Of a DNA stretch of 64,000 nucleotides, positions 56,406 to 64,000 are shown piece by piece. Source of the stretch: Ditylenchus dipsaci (taxonomy: Eukaryota > Nematoda > Chromadorea > Rhabditida > Anguinidae); contig SADC01001287.1 of the NCBI GenBank assembly GCA_004194705.1, positions 496,001 to 560,000 on the forward strand. Reading direction: 5' to 3'. Within the stretch, counting starts at the first letter, position 1. Every line of letters starts with the position of its first letter. The notes below the pieces were generated by a model. That model was not told where the DNA came from. It worked only from the letters and a program-made list of their open reading frames with translations, and ran no database searches. The position numbers and the translations under genes are program-made.

Positions 56406-57730
56406 TTTTTGTGATAAGTAATGAAACACACTTTCTTTACTTAACAGCAAGGGGGGGGGCTCACTGGTTAGCGGCGGCAGACTTAAAATGTCCATTTATT
56501 GTGATGGCCGTTTATTAGTATTAAACTTAGTCAAATTTCTTTGTCAACTAACCAAAGACTAAAAAATTAGAAAAAATTAGATTAAAAAATTAACTAGATT
56601 TCGATGCTTTTTTTGCCCTGGTCCCTCCTTTGTTTTTTTTGCTTGAATTGATTTATTTTGACCAGAAAACATAGCCAAGCATACATTTTTATGATCTACT
56701 CAACAAATTTCCCCAAACAAATTTTGTATTTTGATATTGTCTCTAGAAGCAGAAACAAACATGATGTAAAACAATCAAAATAAAATAATTTAAGTAAAAA
56801 ACAAAAGGAGGAACAAGGCAAAAAAGCACCAGTTTCTGGTATAGAGCCGAAAATGCCAAATGTTTTCGCCATGGTCGATTCAATATACAAACTATAAATT
56901 TAAGGTTATTTGTACGAATATATGACTCAAGCGCTTAAATAGATTCAGGGTCATTTCCGGCTAGGCATGACCCAGCAACTAGTATGATCGTTTTTCAACT
57001 TTTCGTTTTCTGTATACTCTTTTTGATACGGGTAAGATTGTTCGTCACTTGAAAAAGAATTCACTAGAAAGTACACCTAGCTAAGATCTAAAGATATTTT
57101 TAGCTCAGTCCTTTCGAAATTTTTAAAAACAACGACAAATCTAACAGACTACCGAAAATAACAAATCAAGGCAATTAAGTAAAGGTAGCTTGTGTACTAG
57201 GGCTCTTTCTCTAAAAAGCTATTTTTAAAAGAGGGCATAGTGAGGGCACTAAAACACAGTGTTCGTTGAGTGAATGATGGCTGTACATATACATCCTTGC
57301 CTATGTACATGCCTCCACCTACCTATTTTAAGAGCTCAATTGAACAAGAGAGGCACCTGCTCAATCGATGCCCGAAATAGAAAGCATAAAGAACCTTGTC
57401 TGCTTTCTGACACATAGGCAGAGGCTCTCTACCTCTTGAAAATCGATTTTTACCAAAAAAGGAGTGCTGTTAAACGCACCGGCCAAATGGTCTTTAGCCA
57501 TGTAGGGTCGTCCTTAACAGAGCTAGTTTTCAAATTCTTTATAAAGAGCCGATTTTGTCAGTCATTATTCATTTATATTTTCATGTAAATTTTGGATACT
57601 TTTTCTTTATGAGTTTTCGATTCTATTAATGATAATTATAATTAATAGAATGCTATTGTTATATGCTCCTAAAAATATTTGGTACTTGGGTTTTAAAATG
57701 TCTAATATTCTCAAAACTGTTATTTGAAAA
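56406..57730. other. No gene seen
   Basis: AT-rich sequence with no supported exon, RNA or paired repeat. Confidence 0.45.
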
Positions 57731-57732
57731 TC

Positions 57733-58003
57733 AGTGAATTGCGGCGCTAGTAGCGAATACCACCCCTCCCCCCCCCCCCTCAAGTATCCTACCTTTAAAA
57801 AATGTTGTAACTACCCTTGCAAACAACAAGTTTAGGCTTAGCCCTTAGGCTTGGGAGTAGGCCAGCGTACGGAAGTTGTGACTAATGAAGAGTTTGCGCA
57901 TATTTTCCGGGGTCTGGGACATAAATTTGGGTACTTTTTACTAAAGTAAAAAAGGTGAAAATTGTGGGGGAGGGGGGGGTTGTTCGCTACTAGGGCTGAA
58001 TTG
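57733..58003. mobile_element. Palindromic MITE with poly-C arm
   Basis: GAATTGCGGCGCTAGTAGCG faces CGCTACTAGGGCTGAATTGC, with a CCTCCCCCCC run facing GGGGAGGGGGGGG. Confidence 0.65.
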
Positions 58004-58360
58004 CTTATTAACAAAACGATTCGCTTTTTGTGAGAAATTTTTTAGGATTTTTTAAATATTATAAAAATGATAACCGATGACGTAATGAAAGTAGCTGCCA
58101 AAAAAGACAATGCACAAAAAGACAAAATGAACCAATGATAACCAATTAGTTTTTTTATTAGTTTATTATTCCAAATTTGACAAGTCTTGCATTTTAAGTC
58201 AGAATTTTGAGGATTAACTATATTATCCACACATTATCGCTCGAAATCTCGACTGAAATGGCGAAATTTGTCCAATTTGGAATGAAAAATTTCGTTGTTC
58301 TTGGTGTCGTCGTTGTCGTTGTATTTTTTAAATAGGCGGTCGTTGTCATTGTCGTCGTCG

Positions 58361-58599
58361 TTAAAGGGGCATGCCCACGCTAATAAGAGGTGGTGCCTGG
58401 GAATTCAAAAATTTTTCCTAATCATTGAACTTCTGTACGGATTTTTCAACTTGGTTTCTAACAAAACAAGGCCTAGAATTTAATTTTAGGTATGGTTTGG
58501 TTAGAAACCAAGTTGAAAAATCCGTACAGAAGTTCAATGATTAGGAAAATTTTTTGAATTCCGGCACCACCTCTTATTAGCGTGGGCATGCCCCTTTAA
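58361..58599. mobile_element. 239-bp palindrome in a GTC microsatellite
   Basis: TTAAAGGGGCATGCCCACGC and the exact complement form the ends. The arms pair over about 110 bp each. A GTCGTTGTC-rich simple repeat lies directly on the left. A one-armed relative is at 33008. Confidence 0.85.
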
Positions 58600-58800
58600 C
58601 GAAAAAAACGGTTTTATAAAAAAAATATTCCAATGAAGACGACAACGCTTATAAATGAGCCATGAGAGATTTCCAAGTTTAAGTCTCCCATTCTAAAAAT
58701 ATTAATGACATCTTAATTATTATCATAAAATCAAAAGTATTATTTAACGCTAAAAGCATATATTTATATATTTAGATTTTTTCTACCAAAACAGAATAGG

Positions 58801-61800
58801 ATGACTAGCTTTACTTTCATTAGTTTATTTCTTTGCCTTTTTCTTAGCATAGCCGGTAATCCTAATAATCTTAGAAAGCTAGCGCTTCTAAATGCTACTT
58901 CAAGTAAGGCTAAAACTCTTTTTAAGTTTGCAAAATTTACTGAACATTTTTGTAGAGCATGGTTATCTGCCACCTAAAACTACGAATCAATTTGATGTAG
59001 TAAGCCCAGGCTGCTTTTCAATCGATGAAAGCACAACGAAAATCAACGGTAAATGATTTTGAAAAATAAAAACTGAAAATTCTTCTAAAAAAAATAAAAA
59101 AATCAGCTATTTTGAACAATATTTTACAAGTGAGGATTCTCGACTTAGTCTCTTATTGTTTTTGACTTGTTTTTGAAAAATTAAAAAATTATATTATGCT
59201 GAGTTGTAAATCTTTTTAATAAGCCTAGTTTTCTATTTTTCAGTCAGAATTTTTTTAATTTTCAGTTATGAATATTGCTACAAGATGAAAATTATAAACT
59301 TATCTCATTATATAATATTTTATTGCATATTTTCATTATTATTAGTTTTAAAAATTAAAATTGAGCTTTAAGATGGCAAAAACGATTCCTTAAGAAAGTT
59401 GGCCCTTATTAATTCTGCAAGAAGTAAGTTTTCAGGTTTTTCTGTTATTTTTTCATAAGTCTGTTATTTAGAAAATGGTCAACTTCCACCTAAAAACACG
59501 GATGAGTTTAACGCTGTTAATCCAGGCCGTTTCCAAGCTTTTCTGAAAACTCAGCCATAGTCACTCGTAAGAAATTTTGAACATTTAAATATACAATTTT
59601 TTTAACAAGCTTGATTTTTTAATTGAAAATGTTTTTCAAAGATACAGCACATATTTTTTTCAAACAAAAAATAAATTTACCATCACAACTGTAGTTTGGA
59701 AAAATTAATAATTAATTATTATTTTTTCGCAAAAAAGCTTTAAATATAAAATAAAAATTGTATTTTAAGCTGTTTCAAATGTTCCTATTCATCCAACTCG
59801 ACTCGGTAATTCAAACAACACTAGCCAAGATTCGTCTGAAGAATCAAATCAAAACACACCATATAACTCAAACAAAAGTACTCCCGGCTGCTTTCCAAAC
59901 TGCGAGAGAAAATTGGTAAGCTGGAAAAAGTGTGAAAAATCACGAAATAAGAGCCACTAAATAGAATTACCGATTTTCTCTATTAAGGAACCCCTCTCTA
60001 ATGATGAACCCCCTCCTATTTTGGACTAGGATTTTAGAGTTAAATTCATTTTTGATTGACAATTTTGAGATTTTCGGGGTTGAAAAATAATGAACCCGGG
60101 TGCGTTAATAGAGAAAATAAGGTATATATTTGCATATAGTCGATTCTCTCCGTAACGGACCCGAATAAATCGACTTTTTTGTCCGTTATAGAGAGCATCT
60201 GTTATGTAGAGCATCGATTTAGGTCAAAAAATACTAATTCTAACCAAATCGGCCAAATTTTTTGACCGTTATGGAGAGCGCCGACTGTAGTAAAATCTCG
60301 GTACACAGGGTGCATTCAAAAGCAATGTTATTTTAAGTTTTCTTTATGCTACTTGGATACGCAATATTTTTTTTATCGGTGCAACTTTTTTTGACTATCA
60401 ATTTTTCATCATCAAATTCAGTAGACAAATAACAATGACTATAACTATGAACTGTTACTATAAACTGTTAACTATTTTATATTTGACTACATAGTCAACT
60501 GTGAAATATAGTGAGCTTTTTTTAGCTGCAAAAAAATAATTAACCATAACATAGTTTTTCGGCACTTTATTTATTTATAGTTACCTCCCATACCACCCCC
60601 CCCCAACCCTCCATAATCGGATTATTTTTAAAGTGACCCAAAATCACCTCCCGACCTGATCTTTTCTGCTCAACACGGTAAAAAAGCATTTCTAAACACT
60701 TTCTGCTTAAAATTTTTTAATTTTTTCAAAAATTATTGCCTCCCATCCCTCAAGGGATGGCCATTTTATGGTGCTTTTCACCAAGGGGAACTATAGAAAG
60801 AGAAACTACCCGTTATTTCTAGTTTTTGCATGTAAAAAAGTTTTTTTTGTAAACTCATACTGCTACCGGATTTTTGACATTGTTGAATTTTGTGTATAAT
60901 TCAATTTTAAATCCAAATTTTTTAAATTTCAGGCAAGAAACTGTTTGAACACTTTGACAGACACACAATTGGTCTAAAACTAGTTACTCATTTAATCGAT
61001 AAAAAATTGAAAAAGATCAAAGAGTTTTTCAAAAGCCGCACTAGTAAAAAGTCGAATGATTTAAAAAACGAAAACAAGCTTATAGAAATGAGTGATAATG
61101 AGCTCAGGCTTCAAAAGATAATTGACAACTTAGAAAAAGAAAAAACAAATTTGTTAAAAGCAATCGAAGAAATGCAGAAAAGTTACAGCAAAAAGCTTTC
61201 TAGAGTGCATTCTTTCAGAAAATTGCCTTACATTCCTTCTCGATTGAATGATTCAGAACAGACCAGCAAAACCGAAGCAGCAATCGATGCTTTGCTCAAA
61301 TAGGAAAAGCAGTTTCTGGAGACCCTGGAGCAATAGTAGAAGCTGTTAAAGCGGTTGGACATTTTACAACACAGACATTAGGGATAAACATGGACAAAGT
61401 GAAAAACAAAGCAAGAGATTATTTCCAAAATGCAGTCGATATTGCTGAAGACAAACTTGAAGATATCATAGAACAAGAAGAGATCGATGAAAGCGACACC
61501 GAAAAAAAACTCAGCAAAGAACAAAAGAGAACTAAATTAAAAATAAAAAGGTGTATGGCTGTAGCTCTTCACGCAATTTTTATATTCGCCAGGCGTGTGG
61601 AAAAGCCCTTGGTTATATTAGCGCTGATGGCTGTTTTAGCTGGATTAGTTCTAGGTAAGAATTCTTGATCCTACTCGAATATACCCTCCCGAAAAGGCTA
61701 CTGGAATATACCCTCCAGAATAATTCATGGAGGGCACCTAAACGACCAACGACTAACTAAAACGAAAAAAAAAGTTGTACAAAAGCCCTTGTTGGTCATG

Positions 61801-62044
61801 GCTAGGCCCTAAGCCTATACCTAACCTACACCTGAGCATACGGGCGCAAGCCAAAGCCTAAATTATTGGGTGAGGTATATTCCAGTAAGGCCGGATTTTT
61901 TTATATTATTGAAAATTAATTTGTCTTTCAGCATGTATTCATGCTCCTTTTATGCTTCCTTATTTGACTGTTTTAATGGCCAACATACTAATTTTGATCA
62001 AAAGGATGTCTCAAGACGTTATAAATAAATGGAGAGAAAATTAG
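58801..62044 (+). CDS. Secreted or membrane protein, unidentified, repeated exons
   Basis: Exons: 58801-58903, 58956-59048, 59373-59423, 59472-59566, 59770-59915, 60933-61654, 61932-62044. The ATG opens a clear signal peptide, MTSFTFISLFLCLFLSIAG. Exons 1-2 end NNLRKLALLNATS / LPPKTTNQFDVVSPGCF; exons 3-4 repeat this as DSLRKLALINSAR / LPPKNTDEFNAVNPGRF, so an exon pair with its short intron has been duplicated. Exon 5 ends TPGCFPNCERK. Exon 6 encodes a lysine-rich coiled coil (KIIDNLEKEKTNLLKAIEEM) and a hydrophobic segment; exon 7 a second one (PYLTVLMANILILI). Most introns are phase 1. Three joins need one extra base each, in T or A runs (near 59540, 59910 and 61291). AATAAA follows at 62312. 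I know no family with this layout. Confidence 0.65.
59970..60122. mobile_element. MITE, CCGTATTTTCTCTATTAA family, in an intron
   Basis: CCGATTTTCTCTATTAAGG faces GTTAATAGAGAAAATAAGG with TA on both sides. It lies in the long fifth intron of the gene at 58801. Confidence 0.75.
60137..60287. mobile_element. 151-bp pogo-like MITE in an intron
   Basis: TAGTCGATTCTCTCCGTAAC on the left and ACCGTTATGGAGAGCGCCGAC then TG on the right, with TA flanks. It sits directly beside the previous MITE. Confidence 0.7.
61680..61890. repeat. Inverted repeat in the last intron of the 58801 gene
   Basis: TACTGGAATATACC at 61699 faces GGTATATTCCAGTA at 61877; AATATACCCTCC is repeated on the left side. Confidence 0.6.
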
Positions 62045-62311
62045 GATTTTACAAGTGTACTTGTATTAAAAATGTGATTCACAATAGTGTACAAAACGGA
62101 TATAATTTTTTTCGAAATGTCATTATAACTGAGGAATGTCACATCTAAAAATTTCATTTTCATATTTCTTGTTGTTAAAACTTTTTCATCTGTTCGAAAA
62201 AACAATAATAATTGTTTTCTTTTGTTTTCTGTTTCATCTTAACTATTTTCTGACATTCAAAGCTGTTTTTTGTAATAAGTTTGCATTTTGAAAAAAACTT
62301 TTTTGATTTAT

Positions 62312-62317
62312 AATAAA
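62312..62317 (+). terminator. Poly(A) signal of the 58801 gene
   Basis: AATAAA 268 bp after the stop at 62042-62044. Confidence 0.45.
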
Positions 62318-62559
62318 ACGAAAAAATATGGAATCATTCAAAATCAAGAAAAACAAAGATGAAGCGCGAAACTTGCGACGCAAATCTTGCGGTTCTACTG
62401 TTACAGTCTTCTATTTAATAGTCGTAAATCTTGCAGTGAAATTTTTGCGTCAAGAGTCGACTGAATTAGAAAAACAGTTTTATTTTCTCAATCAACATTT
62501 TCAAAAAAATTGAATTTTTTGTTGAATTTTTCATATATAAATTACATCATGATCTCAAA

Positions 62560-62630
62560 TTTCATCGCTCAAGTCTTGCCACGCCGAACACAGAACGCTT
62601 AACCACTAGACTACTGAAGCACACATTCAT
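62560..62630 (-). repeat. Degenerate tRNA-like sequence
   Basis: On the minus strand TAGTCTAGTGGTTAAGCG is a good A-box/D-arm match. The B-box region is weak, so a tRNA relic or SINE head is more likely than a gene. Confidence 0.4.
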
Positions 62631-63272
62631 CCGAGTGACTATGTGATGTTAATGCTGAAAAATTATGCTCAACTTTCAAACACATTTTTCCACGCTAAAA
62701 TTGACTTGCATGGAGAAGGATCTCTAAGTCCAATAAGCATTTTCGAAGCTCTATTGAATGGTATATAAGGTTTCCCGTATCGCATGGATGCTACCATATG
62801 TTCCCTTGTTAGACATAATTCCGAGCAAGACTCTTGATCAAAAATGCATGCAGAGTTTTTTTTTGACAAGTACCATATTGAAAAACATGGTAAAACAGTC
62901 AAAAAGTCGAAAATTCAAAATGCTCAAAACTCAATTTTTCATTGTTAAACACACAAAAAATGGGGTTTTCAAACTCTTGAGGCGATTTCGAGTCGATATA
63001 GGTGTTCTTTAAAACACTTTTAAAAAAGTTCGATTTGGGGAGGGGGGGGCATATATGCAAGTAGCGTCAAAAATAAGTTTTTGAAGTAAAATCTTTGAAA
63101 AGTTCAAAAAAAAATGTTCCAAACGAAAAAAATGAGTAAGGATAAATCAGAGACCTGTCTTAAAACTATCAATTATGTATAAAAATTTTAATAGAGTCGT
63201 TATATAGCTTGTTTTCAACTTAAGGTGTAAACTGCAAATGCAATTACAATTACTTCATTTATCAACAGGAAA

Positions 63273-63494
63273 ATGACGGCAGCGCAGGGAAGTGGCAGCG
63301 CAGGACAGGACAAGCAACAGCCCTCTTCTGACGGTGACGAAGTCAAATTTGATGTTGATCCAGATACCGCAAGCTTCAGTTCAGCTGGAGATGTCTCTGA
63401 GCATATGATCGTCAACTTGGGTGAAACTAGACTGGCTGTCAAGACTCTACATCTCGCACATCTTCATAAAACCTTTTCTTCTCTTACCAGGTGA
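63273..63494 (+). CDS. Possible first coding exon(s) of a gene leaving the window
   Basis: A TTATCAACAG acceptor precedes an ATG at 63273 with an open frame of 73 codons: Gly/Ser/Gln-rich start (AAQGSGSAGQDKQQ), then DEVKFDVDPDTASFSSAGDV and EHMIVNLGETRL. The composition is much more coding-like than the surroundings. The frame ends in TGA across a CAG/GTGAAG donor-like site, so the true exon may end at or before 63491. A further acceptor at 63892 opens a basic stretch (SKKRRVIHRYIF) that may be the next exon. The family is not recognised. Confidence 0.4.
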   Translation: MTAAQGSGSAGQDKQQPSSDGDEVKFDVDPDTASFSSAGDVSEHMIVNLGETRLAVKTLHLAHLHKTFSSLTR

Positions 63495-63532
63495 AGTGAA
63501 GCGATGTAAATCTCTTTCGAGTGATGCCTGTA

Positions 63533-63745
63533 CAGTCGACTCTCCCAATAACGAACCCCCTGAATAACGAACTCTCTCAATAACGAACACTTTTTTTTGG
63601 TTTGGTTGGATTTTCAATAAAGTACTGATAACGGACCTTCTTATTAACGAACTCTCTCAATAACGAACTCTCTCAATAACGAACTCTCTCAATAACGAAC
63701 ACCTAGAGCCGGTCCCAACTAATAAAAAGACGCTCTATATAACGA
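63533..63745 (+). mobile_element. Pogo-like terminus with CGAACTCTCTCAATAA repeats
   Basis: TA then CAGTCGACTCTCCC at the left, six or more 16-bp units of CGAACTCTCTCAATAA, then CCTAGAGCCGGTCCC, the block shared by the other pogo-like repeats here. The right end is not recognisable. Confidence 0.65.
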
Positions 63746-64000
63746 ACATTTAAAAAATTTGCAAACAAAAAGAAGAAGAAAATTGATTTTTTAAAATTTA
63801 CACCAAAAGTTCAGTGATTTTCTTTCACTCATTTTTATTTTGTTGCTTAGCTCACGAAGTTATATTGTTGTCTTAATTTATATGTTCCAGATATCGATTT
63901 TGAGCACTCTAAGTAAGAAGCGTCGCGTCATTCATCGCTACATTTTCTTCGAAGATCGTGGGATGCCGTAAAGCCAGAGACGTTGTCTAGGTGCTTCAGA

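Noticed and set aside
1..64000. LTR retrotransposons, LINEs or viral insertions
   Set aside because: No reverse transcriptase, integrase, gag or capsid motifs and no long direct terminal repeats were recognised on either strand.

Overview
The window looks like AT-rich nuclear DNA of an invertebrate animal. Host genes are sparse and split by short GT-AG introns, many of about 50 bp. AATAAA poly(A) signals follow several of them, and most of the remaining sequence is non-autonomous DNA transposons. I cannot name the species. Recognisable host genes are elongin C (12.7-13.3 kb, intact), ribosomal protein L36 (14.1-14.6 kb, with an in-frame TGA) and ribosomal protein S11 (53.1-54.2 kb, minus strand). 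Unidentified genes are a coiled-coil protein (3.9-6.9 kb), a 337-codon ORF at 27.7-28.7 kb (minus) with a damaged inverted copy at 38.9-40.4 kb, a secreted or membrane protein (58.8-62.0 kb), and coding fragments at 15.8, 21.4, 22.9, 29.5, 33.9 and 63.3 kb.

Layout. 0-7 kb: MITEs, then the coiled-coil gene with a Tc1-like element in one intron. 7.6-11.65 kb: a hAT-like element with an exact 8-bp target duplication, holding a complete MULE with its own 8-bp duplication and an intact, intron-containing FLYWCH/MULE transposase gene. 12.7-17.1 kb: elongin C, then a 3.6-kb MULE-like composite (13506-17114) that encloses the RPL36 gene and a second smaller array-ended element. 17-27 kb: tandem repeats, palindromic MITEs, an internally deleted mariner and a 793-bp fold-back element. 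27.5-40.5 kb: the two inverted copies of one gene, separated by repeats. 40-53 kb: MITEs, pogo-like termini, large fold-backs and a GGATCGATCC-rich tandem array. 53-64 kb: RPS11, more palindromes, the secreted or membrane gene, and a possible gene start running off the right edge.

Two themes link the regions. First, many elements have ends built of short tandem repeats in opposite orientation, or are almost perfect palindromes; four long palindromes share a conserved internal core. Second, nearly every frameshift in an otherwise good reading frame is a one-base change in a homopolymer run. That points to residual assembly error rather than gene death and should temper pseudogene calls.

Coordinates of exons and element ends were read by eye. 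Assignments rest on recognised protein families, splice phases and target-site duplications; no database search was possible.
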